From contig OX352763.1 in the NCBI GenBank assembly GCA_947095585.1, forward strand, positions 108,107,908-108,171,907: 64,000 nucleotides of DNA, in the 5' to 3' direction. The notes under the pieces were generated by a model. The model saw only the letters and a list, made by a program, of their open reading frames with translations. It had not been told where the DNA came from and did no database searches. Positions 43,535 to 54,784 of this stretch are shown here, one piece after another; position 1 is the first letter of the stretch; each line of letters begins with the position of its first letter. The position numbers and the translations under genes were made by a program. The stretch comes from Nephrocerus scutellatus. Lineage: Eukaryota > Arthropoda > Insecta > Diptera > Pipunculidae.

Positions 43535-43543
43535 TTATATATT
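43535..43543 (-). promoter_or_regulatory. TATA-like box upstream of the candidate ASPP first exon
   Basis: The minus strand has 'atatataaaacc', 88 bases before the candidate ATG at 43447. A start site 25-30 bases further on (about 43510) would give a 5' leader of about 60 bases. AT-rich sequence makes chance matches common. Confidence 0.3.
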
Positions 43544-43794
43544 GTCCTAAAAAATGTTTGTTCATTAATTCGTTGATCACAGTCACTTAATATGAAAAAA
43601 TAAAACAAAATACCGATTTCAAAAACTAAATTAAGTTGAAAACTCAATGTGTCGAACGAAGAACGCAAGACCGTTTGTGATGCAGTCATAATCTGTGTAT
43701 ATGGGTGAATGTGCGAGTATGATGAAGCTCTTCATAAAACCACCTCTGGTTAAGTGTAGAGGCAAGTTTGCATTGAGAATTGAGCAATATATAC

Positions 43795-44283
43795 CTAAGT
43801 CTTTACCCAAAGTTATTAACAACAAAGTTGTAATTCAGACTGAATTAGGTTACAAGGATTTTAGTTTAAATTTTAATTGTTTTCCACTTTTTCCACTTTT
43901 TTCACTTTCCCATGCATTACACGCACGATAGGCGTCTCAGACGTGAAATTATAAATAATGCTGTATAAGACTTAGCTACTTACAAAATTTCAGCTCTCTA
44001 GGTCGTGTGCAAGGTGAATAAAATAAGCCTCAAAGAAGTCGAAAAACGTTTTACTTTTCTATACATCTCACGCGCCACACGTGACGCGTAACACGCGTCT
44101 CAAATTACGCCATCGCAAAACGAACGCTAACAAAACATTTTAAAATAAATCCGACCAAATTCTGACTCGACGAAGCCGAGATATACGAGTGGACATACTA
44201 ACAAACTGACAAACTGACACACGCACGCTGAAAACATTTTCTTGTCCTCAGATTATTAGCTTCGCACTTCGGGCTTGCAATGA
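43795..44283 (+). mobile_element. Hairpin-ended repeat family (copy 2; single internal unit)
   Basis: Plus-strand relative of 33217-33845 in inverted orientation. It starts near 'gttgtaattcagactgaatt', has one CpG-rich unit 'cacgtgacgcgtaacacgcg' around 44075, a short tract (aactgacaaactgacac) and ends 'cctcagattattagcttcgc' plus the degenerate terminal hairpin 'cacttcgggcttgcaat'. No coding sequence. Confidence 0.55.
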
Positions 44284-44369
44284 GCATTTCAAAGCAACAT
44301 ATCGAGAGTATGTATAAATTCTGTTACTACGACTATTTAAGGCATCGTCGTGTGACTTTGTCAACATTA

Positions 44370-44700
44370 TCATGTGTGGCTCTGAACCAGGGCCCGGTAC
44401 TTGCCTCGAGCAAAAAATTCCCAGACCAATCTCGATTTAAAGCCGTGGTGTTAACCGGTTTGACATCCCAAAACTCTGGGTGCCTTATTCTACTCCATCC
44501 TTCTAGCGTAGACTGTCTTGTCCCAAAAATCCTTCCTTGTCCTGCCTATCGGACCTAAAATAGCTTGATTCTCTTCTCGAAAGGGCTCTTAGATCTCGTC
44601 ATTACAGAGTCTCTGGAATCGTCCTTCCTCACATACTGGAACAACAATTCTCCATAAGTCTTCCCTCTCAAACGCAGTTAAGAGATGAGAAAGTTTATTT
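44370..44700 (-). mobile_element. RTE 3' fragment (C-terminus plus 3' UTR), degraded
   Basis: Plus-strand 'gtgtggctctgaaccagggc' and 'tctcgtcattacagagtctc' parallel 59244-59600. On the minus strand 'VPVCEEGRFQRLCNDEI' corresponds to 'GPVCEDGRSRRLYNDEI' of the copy at 59406. An internal deletion removes the following residues. Confidence 0.7.
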
Positions 44701-45149
44701 TCTAAGCTTCCAATTCTTGGATACAAATGTAAATAGTGATCATTGTCTTGTAGACCAAAAGCAGGTAATTGTGTAGTAAAGTCCCGCTTTATGGCGCCGA
44801 AGTGTAGAATCTATCGAATGCGATACAAGAATTCTGAGTAGTTTCGAGCGGAAAATATTTGGACGATTGTCAGTCACGTTTGCTTCAACGGAAGATTGTC
44901 GGCCACGTTTGCACCAATGGACATTGGACGAGCTGATCCAATAAAAACATTTCAAATGGCTAAGATATGTAGAGCGAATTATTATGAACGCTGCGGCCAG
45001 TAAAGTCATTATATATTTGACAAAGGGAGAGCAAAGTATAGAGAAAAAGGGCCTTGGATGTCGTGCCCAAGGGGATAAGTCAGAGGGGTGCGCAATTAGA
45101 CTCAATTAGTAAAAAGGGTTCAATTGTAGAAACATGTTAGTTAAGACAC
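44701..45149. other. No gene recognised
   Basis: A 121-codon minus-strand frame (44740-45105) has no recognisable domain. A small duplication 'cggaagattgtcggccacgt' / 'cggaaaatatttggacgattgt...cacgt' lies near 44850-44910. Confidence 0.35.
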
Positions 45150-46480
45150 TGGTTCACAATATCCCAAAAATGCTGCAGAACCTGAAATGTTGTTCAACGA
45201 TTTCGCAAGAATGCTGCGGTACTTTAAATGGTGACTGATAAAGTCCTAAAAATGCTGCAGTACCGAAAATCGTGATCGAACATTTTTCAATAATGCTTCC
45301 GTACCAGAAATGGTGATAGTCCCAAAAATAATGCAGTACCTGAAATGGTGACTGAAAATGTCGCAAGAATGCTGCAATTCACGAAATGGTGATCGATAAT
45401 GTCCCAAGAATGCTGCAATTTCTAAAATGTTGACTGAAAATCTCCCCAGAATGCTGTAGTACCTGAATTAGTGAGCGACAATCTCCCAAAAATGCTGCAA
45501 TACCTAAAATGGCGAATGACAATGTCTCAAGAGTGCTGCAGTACCTGAAATGGTGACCGACAATGCCCCAAGAATGCTGCAGTTTCTGAAATAGTGACCG
45601 ACAAAGTTCCAGGAATGTTGCAATTTCGGAAATATTGACGGACAATGTCCCAAAAATGCTGCAGTAGCTAAAAAGGAAACCAACAATGTCTCAAGAATAA
45701 CGCAGAACATGAAATGGTAATCGATACTATACCAAAAGTGTTGCGGTACCTGCAATGGTGACCAACATGTCCCAAAAATACTGCAAAACATTAAATGGTG
45801 ATTGACAAAGTCCCAAAAATGCTGTAGAAGATGAAATGGTGACCGCAAATGACCCAAGAATGCTGCAATTTCTAAAATGTTGACTAACAATGTCTCAACA
45901 ATGTTGCAGTACCTAAAATGGTGACCGACAAAGTCCCAAGAATGCTGCAGTTTCTGAAATAGTGACAGAATATGTCCCAAGAAGGCTGCAGTCTAAAAAC
46001 AATAACAATGTGCCATGAACATGAAATGGTGATAATAATAATATCGAAAAATTTTGCGGTACCTGCAATGGTGACGTACCTGTCCCTAAAATGCTGCAAG
46101 ACATGAAAGGGTATGGAATGAAAGTCCCAAGAATGATATGATGGCCGAAAATGTCCCAAAAACAGAACATGAAGTGTTGTTTGACAATGTCCCAAAAATG
46201 CTGAAATTTTTAAAATGCTGACTGATAATGTCTCAAGAATGCTACAGGACATGAAATGGTGACAAATAAGGTCCCAAAAATACTTCAGAATATAAAATGG
46301 TTATCGAAAATGTCCCAAGAATGCTGTAGTTTCTAAAATAGTGACGACAATGTCCCAAGAATGCTGTAGTTTCTGAAATAGTGACGACAATGTCCCAAGA
46401 ATGCTGTAGTTTCTGAAATAGTGACGGCTGCAGAAAAAAATGGTGCAGTAACTGAAATAGTGATCGCAATATATCAAATC
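45150..46480 (+). repeat. Minisatellite, ~40-45-bp unit, about 30 copies
   Basis: The unit is 'aatgtcccaagaatgctgca' plus 'gtttctgaaatagtgaccgac'. Three successive units at 46308-46430 are exact 40-bp repeats; elsewhere the units vary by substitution and small deletions. The long minus-strand open frames across it (up to 158 codons) follow from the repeat and are not genes. Confidence 0.92.
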
Positions 46481-46608
46481 GTATCTTAGAAACATTTTTG
46501 TAAGAGTAGAGTTTATATTCAACATTCCATGGGGCAATCAACCATGGGCTATAATAAGAATACATTGTACCACGGGAAAGCCATTTGTGATCAATATTGT
46601 TCCGAAGT

Positions 46609-46730
46609 GGGCGCCGTTTCTCTAGTGGTTACTTAGAATTCCATTTATGTGCAAAAATATAAGACACACGACACGAATTCTCACGAGAAGCTAGGTCTTG
46701 GACCGCACCAAATATTATTGTTGTTTTTAT
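46609..46730 (+). repeat. SINE copy with internal deletion
   Basis: Head 'gggcgccgtttctctagtgg' is joined directly to the 3' third ('tgtgcaaaaatata', 'gagaagctaggtcttggacc', 'aatattattg'). The B box and middle are missing. Confidence 0.7.
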
Positions 46731-48360
46731 GAAGTACATTTATTGTACTATAAGACCTCCGAACAGTACCAATATTGCTTCACATCTTAAAGTTGTATTC
46801 AATGTTCCGAAAATGTACCTTGATCAAGTTTTTTAATTTTATTTTCAATTTTATCTCAAGAACATTAACTCTACTTCCTTTAAATATTTGAAGTATTCAT
46901 TGAATAGCACTGACGCAAGGAATATTAAGATTTAATACAAAATCTTATCAAGCAAAGAAGTGAAAAGACTACAAGGAAGAATTTCCGTCCTTGGAGATGA
47001 TGTGAAATGATTCCTTACTAATCCGCTTTGTTGTTGCTCTTCGGATTCTCATTTTCAAACGGATGTATAAATTTCCAAAGATTGCCGACCGATAAGGAAG
47101 GAATGGGCTGGCTGTCCGTGCTATCGAGCAATCAAAACAATACAACAATTTCATGAGAGAAGGATGTTTTGTCGTTTTTGTTGTTCCTATAGTTTGCTTT
47201 GTTGACAATGCGGATTTTTTTATATCCTTTTGAAATTTATATAAAAAAAGGATTATGTTCGTGTATTGCGTTTAATGATTTAAATAAATTTAAAGCGGTA
47301 TGTACTGGAATTTATTTAAAAATTTTGTCAACCATGCGCCATGCCATTTGGGGGAAACGCACAACCCAACAAACAAGCAAGCAAACAAACAAATCACGTC
47401 AGCCAAGGATAATACCTCGGTGAATAAAATTTATGTGAATTTTGATGGCATGGCGTGACATACAATCGCATTTGTGTCATCCTTTCAGAGGGAAACAAAT
47501 CAGTGGCCAGCTATATATCAGTTGGAAAGATTTATGGAGCTCTGCCTGATATTAAATAATTCACCTCAACAGCATAAATTTTGGATGGTGTGTTTTTAGT
47601 ATATCCTTGCTATATATTTTATGGTTTGAAAAAAGGAAGGCTACTCGGTGATGTCTTCTCTGAAATTCTTGCCGTCTCACAACTTCCATAAGAAGCTGAC
47701 TGAGCTCCTATTTCCATCGACTTAAATATCCACAATGAAGTACTGTAGTTAGAGTTGTCAGTATGAGGGAGAAAAAAACTCCCCAAAAAGAATATTATGT
47801 CCTGGACAGTCATTCTTCCAATGTGTACAAACAACGGACCATAATACCAGCTGCGACACAGAACAAGTTGAAACTCTGTACAACAAGGACGATCGTATAT
47901 CAAAATGAACGAGCTAACGAACGGGCGGAATGGATGAGCAAATGGCGAGTATGCTTTTGAAATTTGTTGAAAAAGGATGTTTTGCTAAAAATATATATAT
48001 AACCAACAAAAAAAAACAAAAACGAAGAGACAACGTATCACAGGACAATAGGACAGGACAGCTCGTTGGGTGGTACACAATTTAATTTAACCCGAGCGTA
48101 ATGATACAAATTCTCATCACTGTGATTACAAATTGCGGACGATAAAATTTTATATTTATATTTCAAACTTCAAAATTATAAAATAGCAGATGAGTTTGCT
48201 GCAACTTTGAGTTATTTTGAGAATATGGCGAGGATCTTATTTGCACATCGCCGTCATGTCATTGACAGGATATGAAATGCTTGATTGTCTTTGTGATTTT
48301 TTCTTTGTACGCCCAACTATGACAGCTGACGTGAAAGACGTTTTTTGCAATTATTTTTAA
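46731..48360. other. No gene recognised
   Basis: The open frames at 46969, 47199, 47619 and 47763 overlap on opposite strands and carry no family motif. Confidence 0.4.
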
Positions 48361-48368
48361 TAATGAAA

Positions 48369-48868
48369 TAAAATTAATGAAATGAATCAAATGAAACAAA
48401 TGAAACAAATGAAACAAATGAATCAAATTAATCAAATGAATCAAATTAATCAAATGAATAAAATTAATAAAATGAATAAAATGAATAAAATGTATAAAAT
48501 GAATCAAATGAATAGAATTAATAAAATGAATAAAATGAATAAAATAAATAAAATGAATAAAATGAATAAAATGAATAAAATGAATGAATAAAATGTACAA
48601 AATGAATAAAATGTATAAAATGAATCAAATGAATAGAATTAATAAAATGAATAAAATGAATAAAATAAATAAAATGAATAAAATGAATAAAATGAATGAA
48701 TAAAATGTATAAAATGAATAAAATGTATAAAACGAATCAAATGAATAGAATTAATAAAATGAATAAAATGAATAAAATAAATAAAATGAATAAAATGAAT
48801 CAAATGAATAAAATGAATCAAATGAATCAAATGAATAAAATGAATCAAATGAATAAAATGAATAAAAG
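48369..48868 (+). repeat. 9-bp minisatellite, ATGAATAAA-type (array 1)
   Basis: About 50 units of nine bases, atgaataaa with variants atgaatcaa, atgtataaa, ttaataaaa. As nine is three codons, every frame stays open and yields Met-Asn-Lys repeats on the plus strand and Ile/His/Phe repeats on the minus strand. These should not be taken for genes. Higher-order repeats (blocks of about 108 bp at 48590-48700 and 48695-48800) are visible. Confidence 0.95.
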
Positions 48869-48871
48869 CCG

Positions 48872-49002
48872 TATTTTATTTGCCGAGGAACAACAACAAT
48901 TGCACTGTCGAACTCCTTCTTTGGAATTCTGAAAATCTGCTGTTTGGCTGGTTTTAGCTGGTTTTGACATTCGAATTCCGAACTCGCTCGGCAAATAAAA
49001 TG
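48872..49002. repeat. Spacer between the arrays bounded by a 16-bp inverted repeat
   Basis: 'tattttatttgccgag' at 48872-48887 and its near-perfect inverse 'ctcggcaaataaaatg' at 48987-49002 (15 of 16) bracket about 100 unique bases lying exactly between the two minisatellite arrays. It could be a small foldback unit or a remnant around which the array grew. Confidence 0.65.
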
Positions 49003-49010
49003 CAGCTAAA

Positions 49011-49332
49011 ATGTATAAAATGAGTAAAATGAGAAAAATGAATAAAATGAATAAAATTAATAAAATGAATTAAATGAATAAAATAAATACAATGAATAAA
49101 ATGAATAAAATAAATAAAATGAATAAAATGAATAAAATGAATCAAATGAATCAAATGAATCAAATGAACAAAATGAATAAAATGAATAAAATGAATAAAA
49201 TTAATAAAATGAATAAAATGAATAAAATGAACAAAATGAATAAAATTAATAAAATGAATAAAATAAATAAAATGAATAAAATGAATAAAATGAATAAAAT
49301 GAATAAAATGAATCAAATGAATCAAATGAAAC
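49011..49332 (+). repeat. 9-bp minisatellite, ATGAATAAA-type (array 2)
   Basis: About 35 units, the same unit and variants as array 1, in the same orientation, beginning right after the inverted-repeat spacer. Confidence 0.95.
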
Positions 49333-49799
49333 CAGCACACGAAATTCACTTTTTTCCATTTTCAATAAAATTAACGAGGTTGTCTGCTTTCAATGGCTGT
49401 CAAACACAAAAGAAATGACGCAGCTTGCTCACAATTTGACAGCAGTCTACTAATAGATGGTTGTTGAAAGGAGCAGTGTTGCATTTGAAGTTACAACGCG
49501 GGAAATTCGAAAAGTCACTGACTTATCAAATTGCACTCGTAGCTAACAGGAATACGCGTCCAGTCGTAAGGTCGTCTTTAATCTTCGCCGTTACGATAAT
49601 ATATCTTCTTGTAGTAAAATATTCTCAAATCAGTCTCCAACAACATCTTCTTGTAAAACTTCACGATACTTATACAACAAGCTTTAATTCTCCCTGGCAT
49701 CTCGGATATTAAATATTACTCTACCGTTGTTTAATTATATTTTCACACGCCCACAGACGAAAGTGACTGTTTCATACACTATAACCTAGCTTCGAAAGT
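49333..49799. other. No gene recognised
   Basis: One open frame (49461-49712, plus) without a recognisable domain. Confidence 0.4.
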
Positions 49800-50058
49800 C
49801 AAAACCTTCTCTATAGAAAGCCCAACTGTTCCGATCGTACACAGATACATGCTTAGATTCATCCGAAACGTATTTGTATTAGTAATCAACTAAAGAGCAA
49901 AATCCATATAAAATTTTTCTGTTTCCCACTACCGCATCTTAAGTTTCTCGCTCTTTGCGACTACTTATTTTTTGTACACTGTATTCACATCCCACAAACA
50001 CAGATGCGTTTTGGATGGGTCTCTCTATAGAGTTGGGCTTTCTATAGAGAAGGTTTTG
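49800..50058. mobile_element. Non-autonomous DNA transposon (MITE), 28-bp perfect TIRs, 8-bp TSD
   Basis: The ends 'caaaaccttctctatagaaa'+'gcccaact' (49800-49827) and their exact inverse (50031-50058) are perfect 28-bp terminal inverted repeats. The direct repeat 'tcgaaagt' flanks them at 49792-49799 and 50059-50066, an 8-bp target duplication as made by hAT, P or Merlin transposases. The interior (about 200 bp) is non-coding. Perfect TIRs suggest a young insertion. No autonomous partner is in the window. Confidence 0.88.
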
Positions 50059-50066
50059 TCGAAAGT

Positions 50067-51489
50067 AACCTTTACACACTCTAGAGATTTACTGCAGTCA
50101 CAGCGAACACACATTCACAGAGTAATTTTGCATTGCGCATAACCGGTTTGGCGGTTTGGCGGTTTGGCGGTTTTGGACGTGTGAAAAATAGCGTACATTA
50201 CTCGCAGTAAATTGCTCATCGTAAACTCCACTTTCCTCACTCGTAATGTAATATATACTACTACTCAGGTCGTTTATCCTTTGTTTCTGGTATCAAGTTG
50301 TGAAACTCTCTACCTATATAGTCGTATATTAAAAAGATGCTGAGACGCACAAGCTAATATAAGGTTGCCGTCACTGACTTCTTCAAATTTCAGCAATAAT
50401 TTAACATCATCTATCTCTTCCTCTATCGCTCTACAATTCCAATGTTATTAAATTAGTTCTAAAGAATGTATTAGTATTTCGTAGGTTGGTATTATTTAAC
50501 CATTTCTAATTTTTGTAATTTTCATACTATTGTACTATAAGAGATCCGGTCCCCACAACAAAAGAATCTTAAATTCCGGTTTTTACCAAAATACAAAAAA
50601 AAAAAATTCCTCCGCTTTGAAATACCCGAAGAAATGAATGAAGCGCCGCCAACAACAAAAGCCAACTTGATAGGCATTTATTATTATATTACGCACACCA
50701 ACCAGACCGTCACTCCACAGCGCCACACCTACTTCTTGTATTATTATGATGCTCACAATTATGTCAAGCATTTGTTTAAGTGAAAACCTTCATGCAGATG
50801 GGAACTACAAGAAACATAGAGATATAATGGAATTAATAAAGAGATCCAAACGCTTCTGCAATATCCATTTATATGTATGTTACACATACGCCCCGTAAAA
50901 CGGAACCCCATGACATTCCTTCACAGAGTTGGTTGTTGTTGAGTCTTGTAATGTGTAGGAAGGAAAGGCGACCGTATCATGTAAGTCACCAAGCAGATGT
51001 TCCCTGATACTTGGTTAGAAGAACGTAGTACGCGTCTGACTTTGAAATTTATTTATATGAAAGAACCAGAGAAATACAAACATTATGTCTGTTGGAAGTT
51101 CCTATTTCTTTTACTATGCCCTTGAGCCAAAATGTTACACAGCACACTTGTGCTTATATTGTTTTTACTTGATTGACGATACACCGCAATTGATTTTCTT
51201 TTTAATAAATTGATTGTACGAGTATTTCCGCGATTGGAAACCCACAGGGAACGCAAAAGTTCAACTACGATGATTGGCTAGCTTCAACATATTGTTATAA
51301 ACCCCTCTGTCAGCTTTACAACAAACAATAACGACATAAAAATAAATTGATTTGCTTTGGGAATATTGAAGAATTGATTACACTTCTTGTGGTTGTTCTG
51401 TTTAAAGCGCTACCTGACAATTAACGGTCGCCCATAAGCGATAAAGTAGTTCAGCAACAAAAATACGAAAATTGAAAATTTTTATTCCA
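50067..51489. other. No gene recognised; short 'ggtttggcg' tandem
   Basis: 50147-50175 has three to four copies of ggtttggcg. The open frame at 50583-50771 (minus) has no domain. Confidence 0.4.
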
Positions 51490-51955
51490 GTAGGTTAGGT
51501 TCTATTACCGGTTAATTGTTTCAAAGTAGGCAGAAACCGAATCAAATGAAGTCAGTTGGATCTCTGTTTTCAGTTCAGGAATTGCTTGTGATTTGTTATC
51601 ATAAAACCCCAAAGGAAAAAAATAGCATGGCGTCAAGTCGCAAGTTCTGGACGGCCAATTAACGTCAGTATTTCTGGAAATCACACGACCAGGAAAACGT
51701 ATTAACAAATGGATGGTTTCTCTTGTGAATGGTATTTGGCGCCATCCTTTTGAAACCACATTTCTTCGGGGTCCTTGTCGTCGTATTCCATTTACAGTTA
51801 CAGTTTGGCTTAAGTCATTCTCAAAAAAAAAAAACGTTCTAAGTACACCTTCAGACCATAATCCGCACCAGCGACTCTTTGTTGGTGCATCGTTTTTCCA
51901 TGAATAACACGAGAATTTTCATTGCCCCAAATTCGCCAATTCTGCTTTTAACTGA
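51490..51955 (-). mobile_element. DD41D-type mariner transposase fragment (copy F)
   Basis: The minus strand gives 'SQTVTVNGIRRQGPRR' (near 51760-51810), 'VVSKGWRQIPFTRETIHLLI' (a degraded 'WFQKDGA' region), 'GRVISRNTDVNWPSRTCDLT' and a tail 'KSQAIPELKTEIQ', corresponding to the catalytic half of copies D and E. The third Asp is changed ('DLTPCYF'). Terminal repeats are not legible. Confidence 0.7.
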
Positions 51956-51959
51956 GGCC

Positions 51960-52134
51960 CGAGGGGCTCCAAATTTTAATAAAAAGTGTTGTCAACGGAC
52001 ATACACATGTGTGTAAAGTTTCAATAAAATCGGGCTTGTGAAGTGGGTTGAAAATTGTTCACAAGATTCAACGATAAACCGACAAACAAACAAACAGACA
52101 AACACATGGGCACACGAATTTAATATAGAGAATT
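51960..52134 (+). mobile_element. AATTCTCTA-terminated repeat, one-unit copy
   Basis: 'aaaaagtgttgtcaacggac', 'cacatgtgtgtaaagtttc', 'gaagtgggttgaaaattg', a local tract (gacaaacaaacaaacag) and the exact 3' end 'taatatagagaatt' (52121-52134). No left terminus; it abuts mariner copy F. Confidence 0.75.
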
Positions 52135-52209
52135 CGAAAATGGATGGAAATTTAAATCCGGCGTATAGGCCACCCATTGTGATATTGTGCAAAATAATTT
52201 TGATAACGA

Positions 52210-52600
52210 TGGCAATCCAAACAATTAATCAGGCCACTTTTCTATAAGGAAATCCTCAATCTATACAGGAATAGCATTGGGAAGCTGGTGAGTTTTCTAA
52301 AAGGTCATTGTGGCTTGCGGTGTCACGTTCACAAGATTGGTGTGGGCTCAGAGACAGAATGTAGGTTCTGCCCGGAGGATGATGAGTTATCCGAGCATTA
52401 TCTCTGTGAATGCCCAGCACTTCTTTGGTTAAGGAGACACATTTTTCATAAGGAAATTTGCGGAGTTGATGAATTCTGCCACAAAGGACATACTATTCTT
52501 CACTAGGAATGTGGTACGTCTCTTAGTTACTCTAAGATACAAAAACCCCCTCAAGACGCCACCAACGACCGTCTCAAAACCGCAGTAGAACCACATAAAG
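52210..52600 (+). mobile_element. LINE ORF2 C-terminus (R1/LOA/jockey group)
   Basis: The open segment 52288-52506 reads 'MSFLKGHCGLRCHVHKIGVG', then a zinc knuckle 'CRFCPEDDELSEHYLCECPA' (Cys-x2-Cys-x8-His-x4-Cys), the standard end of ORF2 in these LINEs. Upstream 'GKLV' precedes in the same frame; the rest of ORF2 is lost. 52507-52600 is probably 3' UTR. Confidence 0.75.
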
Positions 52601-52784
52601 ACTTTCCAAATTTTTATGGAAAGTGTTGCCACAGGAGACACTCATGTTTGCAAAGCTTAAATGAAAAATGGATGCACAACACGACTTTCTTTTACGGACG
52701 GGACCGGAATCTTCACTAAATGTATATTAATTTAGTTTTTATTTTTTTTTATTTTTTTTTAATTTTTTTTACTTAACTAAAATA

Positions 52785-53436
52785 AAAATACAATTTTTCA
52801 TGTAAATTCTCTAATAGGAGATGGGTATGTGTTAAAATTTGAAGAAAATCGAGCTAATTTTTAAAAAATTTACATGGGCACCCCTCGGACCACAGGGCCT
52901 CACTCCAAAAACTTTACAAAAAATTTTGTCCATCGGAGATACACACGTATATAAAATTTAAAAAAAATCGGGTTACTTTTTTTTTAAATTATGGGGCCCC
53001 ACGACCCCGGGACCCAGGGTCTACAAATTTTTTACAAAAAGTTTTGTCTATCGGAGATACACATGTGTATTAAATTTGAAGAAAATCGGGATAATTTTTA
53101 TAAAAAAAGTTATGGGGCAACCGAACCCGGGCCAGGGGTCTCCAAAATTTTTACAAAAAGTGTTGTATATCAGAGATACTTATGTATAAAAAATTTGAAG
53201 AAAATCGAGTAAAATTTTGTAAAATATTTGTAGAGGAGCCCACCGAATCCGTGGCCCGAGGGTCCTCAAATTTTAATAGAAAGTGTTGTCATCGGAGATA
53301 TGCATGTGTGCAAAATTTCAATAAAATAGGACTTTGGGAAGTGGGTCAAAAATTGATCGCAAGATTCCATTACACACAAATCCACAAACAAACAAACCCA
53401 CAAACACACGGGCAAGTGAAGTTAATATAGAGAATT
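52785..53436 (+). mobile_element. AATTCTCTA-terminated element with four to five internal units
   Basis: Shares with 35107-36436 both the left end ('acaatttttcatgtaaattc' then 'tctaatagg') and the right end ('gttaatatagagaatt', 53421-53436). The internal ~115-bp units are fewer. The local tract before the right end is (acaaacaaacccac), different from that of the other copies. Confidence 0.8.
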
Positions 53437-53439
53437 TAA

Positions 53440-53640
53440 AAAAATAATGTGACAACACTTTGGCTCTGGGGCCCGATTACATCTAAATTTTTATATTTGT
53501 AGAAATCGTCATCGGAGATACACCATATGTATGTGCAAGGTTTGAATAAAATCGGGTTAGTGTTAAAAAAAAATTATTTGGGAGCCTGTCGGCCCCTGTC
53601 GGATCGCATTCAAATGTTTACAAAAAAAATAGGGAATTTA
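53440..53640 (+). repeat. Internal unit of the AATTCTCTA family, terminus missing
   Basis: 'cgtcatcggagatacacc', 'gaataaaatcgggttagt' and a GC-rich 'cggcccctgtcgg' match the internal unit. It follows the complete copy directly. Confidence 0.6.
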
Positions 53641-54784
53641 AAAAGAGAAGAAATTTCAAATATAGTTGCTGTCGTCTGAGAAGGTTTCATTAGTGGCAAG
53701 TAACTCAAAAAATTACTTAAAGCCTATGTAGAAGCTGATCAAAATTCCTAAACACGAATTTTGTTAATACTATATCAAGGTAACTAAGTAGTCTTTACAA
53801 TGCTTTGCATTAAAAAGTTGCAAATCAACTAACTAAGACTGCAAGATGTTGTGGTTTGTTCACAATCACCCTGAAGGTATAATTTTTATTTTGTCTGTTT
53901 CGTCCACTCACTATACGCGATTATCACCTTCATCTACAATCTACATAATCAAAAAAATAAAGATGGTCATAAAACATACAGCTTTATTATCTTGTGGTTG
54001 TTCCTCAACACTGCTGTTGAGTAACTAACCATCATCACGTAAAATCCATTTAGCAAGAAATACGAATTCACTTTTGCGATCGTAGAGATCGTAATTTGAA
54101 TTCTAGGAAAACCTCTTCTGTGTTACACGCGTGTCAAGGAAAACTATAAGCATACAAGTCGTCTTGCATACGACCTCACATCTTTATTTTCTCAGACTGA
54201 GCGCACAACATTTTCATAATTGACATTGAATTAAATAGAGTGATGTGGTATGACGAAGACACGAATTGTGCGACCATCTTATCAACAAAGAAGTTACCAA
54301 AAACAACAGAGATGTACGAATTATCCAAAAACAAAAAAAAACAAAAATATCACATAATTTTCTGAAAATGTTGTTGCTGTTGAGAAATCTTTCTTCATGG
54401 TCTTCGTGATTTTGTTCGTCTTCTTAAAGATGAATTTTTCGGTGTCTGAACTCAAAGTTCACACACTGGCTATTGGCCAGAATTCATAACTGAAGTTAAG
54501 TGGCATTCAAGAAGAAAAAATTCAACGAGTTTCCTCTTCAGTTACCGAAATATCTTTCCATTTTTACATACGAATGGCAACTCACGTTGTTGCTGTTGTA
54601 CAGCAATTGGTTGTTTGTAGTAATTTCGGAATAGTGATGACAGAAATGACAAGCATTTTTGTGTAATTTCCTTTACTCATCTCTACATCTTTCGGCAGAT
54701 GTGATCCATCATAAGGTACGAGTACTTGTGTTGGGTACGTTTCTTTCCAAAAAGCTTAATAATGAACTACACTGATATATTTAT
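53641..54784. other. No gene recognised
   Basis: No family motif on either strand. Confidence 0.4.

Noticed and set aside
45154..46565. Minus-strand open frames up to 158 codons
   Set aside because: They lie wholly within the ~40-bp minisatellite and change with its period; not coding.
48259..49418. Long Met-Asn-Lys and Ile-His-Phe open frames on both strands
   Set aside because: They are produced by a 9-bp tandem repeat, which cannot create stops in any frame; there is no codon bias or domain.
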